NCBI RefSeq assembly: GCF_049676595.1
Contig: NZ_CP187259.1
Span: 868,001 to 932,000 of the forward strand
Direction of reading: 5' to 3'
Length of the DNA stretch: 64,000 bases
DNA from: Methanocella_A sp049676595
Lineage (GTDB): Archaea > Halobacteriota > Methanocellia > Methanocellales > Methanocellaceae
Shown here: positions 1-7,885 of the stretch, piece after piece
How positions within the stretch are numbered: the stretch's first letter is position 1
Layout: the number at the start of each line of letters is the position of its first letter
Program-made: the position numbers and the translations under genes
The notes under the pieces: generated by a model
What the model was told of the DNA's origin: nothing
Seen by the model: the letters and a program-made list of their open reading frames with translations, nothing else
The model's database searches: none

Positions 1-525
1 AATGCTAAGCTCGTCGGATGTATGTGTTTCCTTCTTTGTATTTTTTGCCTGACCACTGCAATCTATATTGCTATATTGGCTGTATTATTCGGAGGCGCAA
101 TTGTCCCCGCACTACCAGAAATATTTATCCGTTTGCCACTAATCCTATTCTTTACTCTATTGTATCCGATGGTCCTCTTTTCAATTGCAATTTTACTGAG
201 GATTCTTATCCCCGATAATACCGCCGCACTGCTCGCTATCGTAGTTGCCTATCTATTCATCACTGTTCTGATGCCAAATGCGGTATTTACAGCACAGGTA
301 GGTACTTTGATCGGTCTTAACGATCAGGATGCATTAAGTTGGATCGCTAGCCTCACGCCCTGGTGGACTTCTGTACAAGTGATCTCGGGCGGGCTTTTTA
401 GCTTTAACGCGAGTCTCACTCAGATCATCAATAGCTGCTGGCTGGAGTTCGCAAAGCTCTCGCTTCTGATTATCATTTTAACCACGTTTAGCTACATCCT
501 ATTTATGAGGAGGGATATCCAGTGA
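1..525 (+). CDS. ABC-2 type transporter permease, 5' truncated by window edge
   Basis: The frame is open from base 1, so the ATG at 22 need not be the true start; the gene very likely begins upstream. The visible part is strongly hydrophobic, with about five membrane segments and a short basic C-terminus (FMRRDIQ), as in ABC-2 membrane subunits. The stop overlaps the GTG start of the next permease by 4 nt, so the two are translationally coupled and probably form a heterodimeric export or maturation permease. The ATPase is expected just upstream, outside the window. Substrate unknown. Codon use (many ATA, TTA, CTA) is AT-richer than in genes after 4.3 kb. Confidence 0.75.
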   Translation, partial: NAKLVGCMCFLLCIFCLTTAIYIAILAVLFGGAIVPALPEIFIRLPLILFFTLLYPMVLFSIAILLRILIPDNTAALLAIVVAYLFITVLMPNAVFTAQVGTLIGLNDQDALSWIASLTPWWTSVQVISGGLFSFNASLTQIINSCWLEFAKLSLLIIILTTFSYILFMRRDIQ

Positions 526-1322
526 GCCAGATTATCTTAATCGCAAAAAATGAGCTGTCCCGGTTAGTTCGCCAGCCGATCATCATTCTCTTGGTCTGTA
601 TAGTGCTTGCCCTGTCTGCCATAAATGGGATGTCTGCGGCAGCATTTATCTCCGATGTAAACCTGGGCCATGACCCTTTCCTGATCCCGGGCCTTGGGAA
701 TGCTTTTTACAATAATTCTATATTTTTATCTGCACTGTCAGCGTTTATAGGGGTAATGGCTATCGGAGGTGATCGGTCTACTAATAGCATACGTGTACTA
801 CTAACAAAACCTTTGTACAAAAGGGATGTGCTGGCAGGCAAGTATCTTGGTATGCTGGCCTTAATCTTGATGATTGCAGCTTTCTGTGTGCTATTTGGCG
901 TGGCTATGCTACTGATCTTTTTCGGTGGGCCTGAATCAGCATCCGAAGCGATAATAAGGATTTGTACATATGTCTTGATGCTTTTCCTGAATTGCGCACT
1001 CACGGCCGCGATTACTATGGCCATCGGGGTACTCGTTAAAAATCTGTTAGGCACACTGATCTGCGTGGGGTCCCTATTCTTTTTCGAGTGGCAGGTCAGC
1101 CTTCATGGCACTATCCTTGATCTGCTCGGAGGCTTTATCTACCTTAATCAACGGATTCTCTTTTTTACCGCGATAGGTCCAGGAAATATCAACTTATTCT
1201 TAACTGACTCGCCGTATCTAGTCTGGTTGGATAACGCTTCGCAATATATCGTCGCCATGGTAATCGCATTACTCGCATTCATGTCACTGTCTTTCTATGT
1301 CTTTTGTAGGGAGGATGAATAG
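522..1322 (+). CDS. ABC-2 type transporter permease (NosY-like topology)
   Basis: A 266-residue integral membrane protein with about six hydrophobic segments and the usual ABC-2 order: cytoplasmic N-terminus, large first extracellular loop (about residues 35-65), then a cytoplasmic basic stretch (STNSIRVLLTKPLYKRD, about residues 87-103). This resembles NosY/NatB-type permeases. It starts at a GTG preceded by AGGAGGGA (about 508-515) and overlaps the upstream permease stop. The next gene, an RCC1-repeat protein, starts immediately after its stop. The context suggests an ABC system working with surface propeller proteins, loosely like NosDFY; that is inference. Substrate cannot be read. Confidence 0.75.
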   Translation: MSQIILIAKNELSRLVRQPIIILLVCIVLALSAINGMSAAAFISDVNLGHDPFLIPGLGNAFYNNSIFLSALSAFIGVMAIGGDRSTNSIRVLLTKPLYKRDVLAGKYLGMLALILMIAAFCVLFGVAMLLIFFGGPESASEAIIRICTYVLMLFLNCALTAAITMAIGVLVKNLLGTLICVGSLFFFEWQVSLHGTILDLLGGFIYLNQRILFFTAIGPGNINLFLTDSPYLVWLDNASQYIVAMVIALLAFMSLSFYVFCREDE

Positions 1323-2813
1323 ATGTTAAAAATAGGACTAACTAACTGGATAGTATTGTTAAAATATTGCTGTACAGCTGTTGTCCTTGCGTTACTTCTG
1401 ACCAGTGTGCCGTCTTCAGCGAGCACAGCTGATCAACCCGGAGCGTTTTCCACCTTTTCTCCGAGCTTTACTCATACACTTGCCATCGCGAGCGATGGTA
1501 CCGTGTGGGCTTGGGGTGACAACTCGAGAGGAGAATTGGGAAACGGCGAGACCAGCATGGGTTATATATCTCATCCGGTGCAGGTAAAAGGGTTAACCAA
1601 CGCCGTATCCGTGGCAGCGGGTAGCTACTTTTCCCTGGCAGTCAAAGACGACGGCACCGTGTGGGCTTGGGGTGACAATTCCCGCGGGCAGCTAGGCCTT
1701 GGCAGCGCAGATACAGCTTCTAGATCTTCCCCTGCGCAGATTTCTGGATTCACCGGAGTCAAAGAGGTGAAATCCGCTTTCTCTAACGCCATGGCTCTCA
1801 AGACTGATGGCACAGTATGGTCGTGGGGACCGAATGCTCACGGAGAAGCCGGGGATGGCAAGCCCATAGATATTCCTGCAGGTTCGCCTGGCTATGATAC
1901 GCAAAACAGACCGTATCCATGTCAAGTTACCGGGCTTGATCATATAATCTCTATCGCGATAGCCGGTGATCACCTGGCGCTGAAGTCTGATGGGACTATC
2001 TGGGGATGGGGAACTACAAACCCTCAGCTGGGCGAGTGGTGGGATCAGCATAAAGATACGGAGTATACGTCTACTCCTGTACTCGTAGCCCATGTAGACG
2101 ATGCCATTAAAGTAGCAGGCTACGGCGGCTCGTTTAATGCATTGGTTCTAAAGAAAGATGGCACTGTCTGGTCCTGGGGGGAAAATAAGTTCGATGCCCT
2201 TGGCCTTGGCAAAGATGACGAGGCATACTATACCCTCACACCTACCGCCGTCCAAGGTTTACCTAGAATCATTGACATTGCTTCTGGCCCATACTCCGTG
2301 GTACTTGCAGATGACGGAACTCTCTGGGCCTGGGGCTGGAATCAGTTCTACGCTTCAGGTATTTCTACGCCAGGCAATATCTGCTCGCCAGTACAAGTTT
2401 CCGGAATCTCAGGTGTGAGCCATCTATTTGTGAGCGGTTATTCGAACTACGCCATCGATAACAGCATGTCTGTCTGGGCTTGGGGATTAAATAACAACGG
2501 TCAGCTCGGCGATATAGCGACAAGTGATCGTACGAGTGTGTCTGCACCTACAAAGGTCACTACTAGTGGTATCTCAGCTAACACAACTGATATGACGCCC
2601 GACCCTGCTGTGGTCACCGCACAGGTACAAATAGAAACCCCCGCGGCATCGCCGACGAACGTAACCTCGCAACCTGCGACAGCAACATCTACAGTAATCC
2701 AAAGTCCAACCGGGGCAAATCCTATGTCGGGATTTGGTTACACGACCGCCTCACTGGCTATCGTCTCAGCGATCGGATTATCCCTCATAGCGCAAAGGTA
2801 TCGGGGAGCTTGA
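1323..2813 (+). CDS. Secreted RCC1-repeat beta-propeller protein with C-terminal anchor
   Basis: A 496-residue protein. An N-terminal hydrophobic segment (about residues 8-34) acts as signal peptide. About seven RCC1-type blades follow, each marked by a DGTVWAWGDN-like motif and a later QLG; these form a seven-bladed propeller typical of protein-protein interaction modules. A Thr/Pro-rich linker (about 420-465) leads to SGF followed by a hydrophobic helix and a basic end (QRYRGA), resembling a PGF-CTERM-like sorting tail. The ATG follows GGGAGGA (about 1308) and lies directly after the permease stop, so it is co-transcribed with the ABC genes. Role probably extracellular binding; ligand unknown. 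Confidence 0.8.
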   Translation: MLKIGLTNWIVLLKYCCTAVVLALLLTSVPSSASTADQPGAFSTFSPSFTHTLAIASDGTVWAWGDNSRGELGNGETSMGYISHPVQVKGLTNAVSVAAGSYFSLAVKDDGTVWAWGDNSRGQLGLGSADTASRSSPAQISGFTGVKEVKSAFSNAMALKTDGTVWSWGPNAHGEAGDGKPIDIPAGSPGYDTQNRPYPCQVTGLDHIISIAIAGDHLALKSDGTIWGWGTTNPQLGEWWDQHKDTEYTSTPVLVAHVDDAIKVAGYGGSFNALVLKKDGTVWSWGENKFDALGLGKDDEAYYTLTPTAVQGLPRIIDIASGPYSVVLADDGTLWAWGWNQFYASGISTPGNICSPVQVSGISGVSHLFVSGYSNYAIDNSMSVWAWGLNNNGQLGDIATSDRTSVSAPTKVTTSGISANTTDMTPDPAVVTAQVQIETPAASPTNVTSQPATATSTVIQSPTGANPMSGFGYTTASLAIVSAIGLSLIAQRYRGA

Positions 2814-2814
2814 T

Positions 2815-4218
2815 ATGCTACCATCTCGTATACGCGGTATCCTTATGGCAACTGTAACTCTACTATGCCTATCGTTATCACTGCCAGGATCAGCATTCGC
2901 CACCGATCCTGTGATAACCGCGATCCAGCAGGGCCCCACCTCTAGTATGGCGCTGGATGCGAACGGCACATTGTGGTACTGGGGATCGAATTTTGCGGGC
3001 GAGAGCGGATCGATCGGAAATAATTCTAACCCCGAGTCTCTCTATGTGGCCTATCCTGTCATAGTTAAAAATGTCTCCGGTATCGAGAGCATGTGTTCAG
3101 GAGGTCATTTTTGTGTAGCACTCGATAGAAACCATACACTATGGACCTGGGGTACCGGGATTTTCGGAACGCTCGGTAGAGACTTCGATAACTCTATGTC
3201 TTTGTCATACTCTACTCCAGGCGCCATTCGGAGCATACCCAATGTGACGGCATTGTCAGTTGGTAACGAGTTTGTTGCCGTGTTAACTGACGATAATACT
3301 GTATGGACTTGGGGCAACCATTATTACGGCCAGCTCGGCAATGGCACGAATATCACCTGTACTGAAGAATTACTCCCTTCGATCAGCAGAACCAATCCAG
3401 ATCGTATTAGTTATCTTGAAAATGTTACATCAATCTCATGCGGACCCTACAATGTGATAGCTTTGACAAGGGATGGCCGAGTCTGGGTATGGGGGTCAAC
3501 GAACGTTTACCTTCTAGGGGCCTATGGAAAACGTAACTACGGGCAATTGATTGGACAGCAAGGAACGGCAGTTCCAATTCCGATCGATGGGATTGGGCAG
3601 GCTAGTTCAGCATCAATAGGTCATGGTTTTGCAGTTATCCTGAAAGATGACGGGATGGTATGGGGATGGGGAAGTAATAGTCATGGGGAGCTCGGGACTT
3701 CAGACTATAGTGAAACCTATTATCCCGCGATTATTCCTGGTGTGCATAGCATTACTCAGATCATTACTGGAGATTATCACGTATTAGCCCTTGACGATAC
3801 CGGTGCAGTGTGGAGCTGGGGTTCGAATCGGTACGGCCAGCTTGGGGATGGCACTACTACAAACCGGTATGCTCCGGTCAAGCTTAATCTGCCCAGAATC
3901 AAAGCTATAAGCGCTAAAGGTTACAACAGTATGGCTCTGGATGAAGATGGGGGTGTATGGGCCTGGGGGTCAAACACCTATGGTCAACTTGGTAACGGGG
4001 AAAGAGGTAACAGGTTCGTTGATGACTATCCCTATAGTTCCGTGCCCCGTAAAGTTATCTTCGATCGAAATACCTTATTAAATAAAACTATGAACGTATC
4101 CTCTGGGCAAACTGTGGGTGGAAGCCAGACTACGTCCGGATTCGAGGTATTATCGGCGATTGGAGCCCTCGCTATGATAACCACTATCTCCGGTTATCTT
4201 CGAAAGCGCGATCATTAA
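2815..4218 (+). CDS. Secreted RCC1-repeat beta-propeller protein, second copy
   Basis: A 467-residue relative of the preceding gene, starting 1 nt after its stop with GGGAG about 9 nt upstream of the ATG. It has a signal peptide (residues 1-29, ending GSAFA) and RCC1 blades across about 30-415 (for example MVWGWGSNSHGELG and AVWSWGSNRYGQLGDG). The C-terminus is SGFEVLSAIGALA followed by a basic YLRKRDH tail, again like an archaeosortase-type sorting signal with SGF in place of PGF. Sequence divergence from the first copy shows an old duplication. It ends the AT-richer operon; a GC-richer region starts just after. Confidence 0.8.
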   Translation: MLPSRIRGILMATVTLLCLSLSLPGSAFATDPVITAIQQGPTSSMALDANGTLWYWGSNFAGESGSIGNNSNPESLYVAYPVIVKNVSGIESMCSGGHFCVALDRNHTLWTWGTGIFGTLGRDFDNSMSLSYSTPGAIRSIPNVTALSVGNEFVAVLTDDNTVWTWGNHYYGQLGNGTNITCTEELLPSISRTNPDRISYLENVTSISCGPYNVIALTRDGRVWVWGSTNVYLLGAYGKRNYGQLIGQQGTAVPIPIDGIGQASSASIGHGFAVILKDDGMVWGWGSNSHGELGTSDYSETYYPAIIPGVHSITQIITGDYHVLALDDTGAVWSWGSNRYGQLGDGTTTNRYAPVKLNLPRIKAISAKGYNSMALDEDGGVWAWGSNTYGQLGNGERGNRFVDDYPYSSVPRKVIFDRNTLLNKTMNVSSGQTVGGSQTTSGFEVLSAIGALAMITTISGYLRKRDH

Positions 4219-4303
4219 AAATAGCGCCGAAGCTGTAGAGGATCTTTTATAAATGGCCCGGTAGCCTCCTCGGTTTGTACAACCTTGGAGACCCTGTATA
4301 AAG

Positions 4304-5881
4304 CTATTTTCTCAGCATGGCCTGGACGAACCCGAGGAAGGGCGGAGAAGGCCTCTCGGGCCTGGACCGGAACTCCGGGTGGAACTGGGTGCCGAGGAAG
4401 AACTTGTGCTTCGGCAATTCAGCGATCTCCATCCTGTTGTCGTTCTTGGCCGAGAATACGAGGCCGTGGTGCTCGATGGTGTCGATCAGGTCGGGGTTGA
4501 CCTCATACCTGTGCCTGTGGCGCTCGCAGATCTTGGTGGAGCCGTAGAGCTTGTGGGCGAGGGTGTTGTCTTTGACCCACGCGGATAACTCGCCGAGCCT
4601 CATGGTGCCGCCCATCTTCTTGATGTCCTTCTGCTCCGGCAGTAAGTCGATGACGTGGGTGCCCGATGCGGATAGTTCACTGCTGGTGGCGTCCGGGAAG
4701 CCGGCCACGTGCCTGGCGAACTCGATGACTGCCAGCTGGAAGCCGAAGCATAATCCTAAGTAGGGCACGTTCTTTTCCCTGGCGTACTGGATGGCCTTGA
4801 TGTTGCCTTCGACACCCCTGATGCCGAAGCCGCCCGGGACTAAGATGCCGTCGATGTCCTTGAAGTACTGGGACACGTCCGCGGCTTTTTCCACGTCTTC
4901 GGACTCGATCCACTTGATGTTGACCTTGCAGCCCATGGCGGTGCCGGCGTGCTTCAGCGCCTCTTTCACGCTCAAGTAGACGTCCTCGACGCCGTACTTG
5001 CTGACGATGGCCACGTTGACGATCCTGTCCGCCGATTCCAGCTTGTGGACCATCTGGGCCCAGGACTGGTTATCGTCTTTGATCGCCAGGTTCATGCGCT
5101 TCATGAGGTAGTCGGACAGGCCTTCGTGCTCCATCTGGAGGGGCACCTGGTAAATGTCGTCCGCGTCGTGGGCGCTGATGACGGCGGCCTCGGGCACGTC
5201 GCAGAACAGGGAAATCTTGCTCTTGGTGGACTTTTCTAGGGGCTTCTTGCACCGGCCCACGATGATGTCCGGCTTGAGGCCCAGCTCTCTTAATTCCTTA
5301 ACCGAGTGCTGGGTCGGCTTGGTCTTCTGGTCGCCCATGGTGTCCATGGGCACGAGGGTGACGTGGATGAGGCTGAAGTCCTCTTCCTTCTCTTCGGCGA
5401 GCATCTGCCTGATGGCCTCCAGGAACGGCATGCTCTCGATGTCGCCCACGGTGCCGCCCACTTCGACCAGGCAGATATCGGCGCCGCTGTCCCGGGCGCT
5501 CCGCCTTATACGCTCCTTGATCTCGTTGGTGATGTGGGGAATGATCTGGACGGTCTTGCCCAGGTAGTCGCCTCTGCGCTCTTTCTCGATGACCGCCTTG
5601 TAAATCTTACCCGTGGTGATGTTGTGGTCTGAAGTGAGGTTGATGTCGATAAAGCGCTCGTAGTTACCTAAATCGAGATCCGCTTCCCCGCCGTCCTTCA
5701 GGACGTAGACTTCGCCGTGCTGGAAGGGGCTCATGGTGCCCGCGTCGATGTTGATGTACGGATCGATCTTGATCGCCGTCACGTTGTAGCCCTTGTTCTT
5801 GAGGATTCTGCCCGTAGAGGCTGCAGTAATACCTTTTCCCAGACCACTCATGACACCGCCTGTAACGACCACGTACTTCAT
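4304..5881 (-). CDS. pyrG: CTP synthase (glutamine hydrolysing)
   Basis: Converts UTP to CTP using ATP and glutamine, the last step of pyrimidine nucleotide synthesis. The 525 residues cover the whole family: an N-terminal amidoligase domain starting MKYVVVTGGVMSGLGKG (P-loop), then a class I glutamine amidotransferase with the nucleophile elbow GLCFGFQ (about residue 375) and the C-terminal HPEF His-Glu pair. The ATG at 5881 is preferred over upstream GTG/TTG codons because GGTGAT lies about 6 nt ahead and the protein starts as family members do. It is monocistronic, with the purA operon on the same strand upstream. Cytoplasmic. Confidence 0.98.
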   Translation of the reverse strand: MKYVVVTGGVMSGLGKGITAASTGRILKNKGYNVTAIKIDPYINIDAGTMSPFQHGEVYVLKDGGEADLDLGNYERFIDINLTSDHNITTGKIYKAVIEKERRGDYLGKTVQIIPHITNEIKERIRRSARDSGADICLVEVGGTVGDIESMPFLEAIRQMLAEEKEEDFSLIHVTLVPMDTMGDQKTKPTQHSVKELRELGLKPDIIVGRCKKPLEKSTKSKISLFCDVPEAAVISAHDADDIYQVPLQMEHEGLSDYLMKRMNLAIKDDNQSWAQMVHKLESADRIVNVAIVSKYGVEDVYLSVKEALKHAGTAMGCKVNIKWIESEDVEKAADVSQYFKDIDGILVPGGFGIRGVEGNIKAIQYAREKNVPYLGLCFGFQLAVIEFARHVAGFPDATSSELSASGTHVIDLLPEQKDIKKMGGTMRLGELSAWVKDNTLAHKLYGSTKICERHRHRYEVNPDLIDTIEHHGLVFSAKNDNRMEIAELPKHKFFLGTQFHPEFRSRPERPSPPFLGFVQAMLRK

Positions 5882-5951
5882 CAAAATCACCAGTATATCC
5901 TGAAATTATTGTGTCGTCTTAGTGATATAGTTACTCATAAACCTATCGGCG

Positions 5952-6004
5952 GGCCGCTTCGCGGCCAGAGAGCGGGGGTATAGAGTATGCGGCCTGAAAG
6001 GCCG
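5952..6004. other. Two small GC-rich hairpins between pyrG and the membrane-protein gene
   Basis: GGCCGC-TTC-GCGGCC (5952-5966) and GGCC-TGAAA-GGCC (about 5992-6004) are short perfect stem-loops in the 134-bp gap upstream of pyrG. They could terminate the purA operon or structure the pyrG leader. No T-run follows directly, so terminator function is uncertain. Confidence 0.35.
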
Positions 6005-6015
6005 GGCTGGTCCAA

Positions 6016-6447
6016 TTACTCAGTGCCTAACAGACGGGCTGCAACAAAACAGAGTAAAAACATAATAACTATCGCAGCTCCCAGCGCGCCATAGAACTGG
6101 GGGATGACGGCCTGTATAAAAGTGAAGTATAATATTATGGCGCAGACCACCACGCCTGCCACGGCTACCGTCAGCATCGAGCCGGCGGCTTCCCGCAGAG
6201 AGCCCGGGTTGAACCGGAAGCCCTTCGAGCGCCCGCGGGAGTGGCTCTGGCTGCTGCTGTGGCCGGCTTTGGCCGCCATGCCGCCCCTGCTGTGCTTTCT
6301 CCTTGGGCTGCTGCCGCTGCTGCCGGCACGTGCCAGCATTTCCGGCGACATGGAGTCGCCTCCGGAAGAGGAGCTTTCGCTGAACGAGACAGCGCCGCCG
6401 CTGTCGTCGTCGCCTTCAAAAGATGCGTAGTCCTCTCCTCGGCCCAT
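6016..6447 (-). CDS. Small membrane protein with Ser/Gly/Arg-rich N-terminal half
   Basis: Unrecognised protein of about 143 residues from the ATG giving MGRGEDYASFEGDD; the frame extends upstream to 6519 but that part overlaps the Trm112-like gene. Residues 1-85 are low complexity (acidic and Ser-rich, then basic KHSRGG and HSHSRGRSKG), so probably disordered and cytoplasmic. The C-terminal half has two transmembrane helices (TVAVAGVVVCAIILYFTFI and GALGAAIVIMFLLCFVAA). It is the last gene of a purA - Trm112-like - membrane protein run on the minus strand. Function unknown. Confidence 0.6.
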   Translation of the reverse strand: MGRGEDYASFEGDDDSGGAVSFSESSSSGGDSMSPEMLARAGSSGSSPRRKHSRGGMAAKAGHSSSQSHSRGRSKGFRFNPGSLREAAGSMLTVAVAGVVVCAIILYFTFIQAVIPQFYGALGAAIVIMFLLCFVAARLLGTE

Positions 6448-6460
6448 GCTCTCACCTGAT

Positions 6461-6640
6461 TCAGCGCAGTTCGGGAGGAAGCAGGTTAGGTATGCCGTCC
6501 TGGATGGGGTAGCTCTCATTGCACTTCTTGCAGTAGAGCGTTCCTTCGATCACTTCGGCACCCTCCTCTTTAGTAACCTGCAGCTCCAGGTCTCCCTTGC
6601 AGACGGGGCAGCACAGGATCTTCATCAGGTCCTTCTTCAC
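6461..6640 (-). CDS. Trm112-family zinc-ribbon protein
   Basis: A 59-residue protein. The reading frame starts KKDLMKILCCPVCKGDLEL, then has a second CKKC pair, and ends YPIQDGIPNLLPPELR. These four cysteines and the IPxLLP ending are the hallmark of Trm112/YcaR proteins, which activate methyltransferases acting on tRNA, rRNA or release factor by forming heterodimers. The GTG at 6640 is chosen because GAGGT lies about 8 nt upstream; an internal ATG five codons later is the alternative. It starts 4 nt after the purA stop, so it is co-transcribed with purA. The partner methyltransferase is not in this window. Confidence 0.88.
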   Translation of the reverse strand: MKKDLMKILCCPVCKGDLELQVTKEEGAEVIEGTLYCKKCNESYPIQDGIPNLLPPELR

Positions 6641-6644
6641 GCGA

Positions 6645-7652
6645 TTACCTCTTCCTGAGGTCGATGATCTCGTCCAGGCTCGGCCCTGTGGAGAGCAGAG
6701 TGAAGGGAATTCCCACGTCCTTCTCTGCCTGGCGGATGAAGTCCTTGACCTTGTCCGGCAGCTTGTCCCAGTCGGTGACGCCCTTGCAGGCGGGGTCGAT
6801 CCGGTCGAGGCCGGTGATCGCCGCCTGGGTGGCGCCGTTGATCATGGCCGAGTATCTTGCCATCTCGGGGTCCCAGTAGCCGATGCGGCGGGCCCTGCCT
6901 GTGACAGTGCCGAACTCTGCGATTCCCCTTTCCTGGGCATCGTCTTTCGTCATTTCGGTGGGGAACGGCCCTTCCCCGACCCTGGTCGGGAAGGCCTTGA
7001 AAACCACGACTACCTCGTCGATCCTCGTCGGGCCTACACCCACGTCCGCCGCGAGCTGGGAGGCTGAAGTATCCTTGGAAGTGACGAACGGATAAGTGCC
7101 ATAGAATAGTGAGATGCCGAAGCCCTGCGAACCTTCGATGATGATGCTCTCCCCGCGGTCAATCGCATCGTTGCACTCCTTTGCGACGTCGGTGAGGTAG
7201 CTCTTGAGAGCCGGAACATCCTTCGCCTGCAAGGCGCTGCGCATGACCCGCTCCTTGTTGGCCGGGCCGCAGCCCGTTCCGGTAGTGCCGATCTTCTTGG
7301 CCAGGCGCTCCGTGCCTTTATCCTCTTCGATGTGCTTCGCTTCGATGATCGAGCACCTGTAATCGACACCCAGCCTGCTGCCGGCGTTAAGCAACGAGAC
7401 TTCCTTGTCCAGCACAACCGGGTCAACGAGTACTCCGGCGCCTATGAGAAGTCTTGCATTATCGTAAATAAAACCCGAGGGGATCATTCTGACCCCGTGC
7501 TTCACTCCGTCCTTGATGACCGTGTGACCGGCGTTCGGCCCGACTCCGCCGCGGGCGATAATGGACGGGTGATCGGTGTAGGCGATGTGAGCGACGATCT
7601 TACCTTTGCCTTCGTCGCCGAAGAATCCGCCTACGACAATCGTAGTGACCAT
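6645..7652 (-). CDS. purA: Adenylosuccinate synthetase, short archaeal form
   Basis: Catalyses IMP + aspartate + GTP to adenylosuccinate, the first committed step to AMP. The N-terminus carries the GTP/IMP-binding loop GDEGKGK (residues 12-18), with GPNAGHT shortly after, and the internal GTTGTGCGPA motif. At 335 residues it is about 90 shorter than bacterial PurA (about 430), matching the trimmed archaeal subfamily, so the length is not a truncation. It is the first gene of a three-gene minus-strand run with the Trm112-like and small membrane protein genes. Confidence 0.97.
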   Translation of the reverse strand: MVTTIVVGGFFGDEGKGKIVAHIAYTDHPSIIARGGVGPNAGHTVIKDGVKHGVRMIPSGFIYDNARLLIGAGVLVDPVVLDKEVSLLNAGSRLGVDYRCSIIEAKHIEEDKGTERLAKKIGTTGTGCGPANKERVMRSALQAKDVPALKSYLTDVAKECNDAIDRGESIIIEGSQGFGISLFYGTYPFVTSKDTSASQLAADVGVGPTRIDEVVVVFKAFPTRVGEGPFPTEMTKDDAQERGIAEFGTVTGRARRIGYWDPEMARYSAMINGATQAAITGLDRIDPACKGVTDWDKLPDKVKDFIRQAEKDVGIPFTLLSTGPSLDEIIDLRKR

Positions 7653-7885
7653 TAAAATTTCTCTCCAGCATATCTATCAAGGCTATTCGTTAAAAAGATT
7701 GCTATTCACTGGTCGAAAGATTGGCCTGGCGCGGTCAAACCAGGGGCCATTAGTACAAAAATAAGGAACATTCGATACAGTCCCATATTATCATGCAGAA
7801 CCTGAACAAGGTATCGTCAATCGACGAAAGTTTAGGGTTTCGATCGATACAATACGGCCGGCGCTCGGCATAGTCTTTCAGGGGC

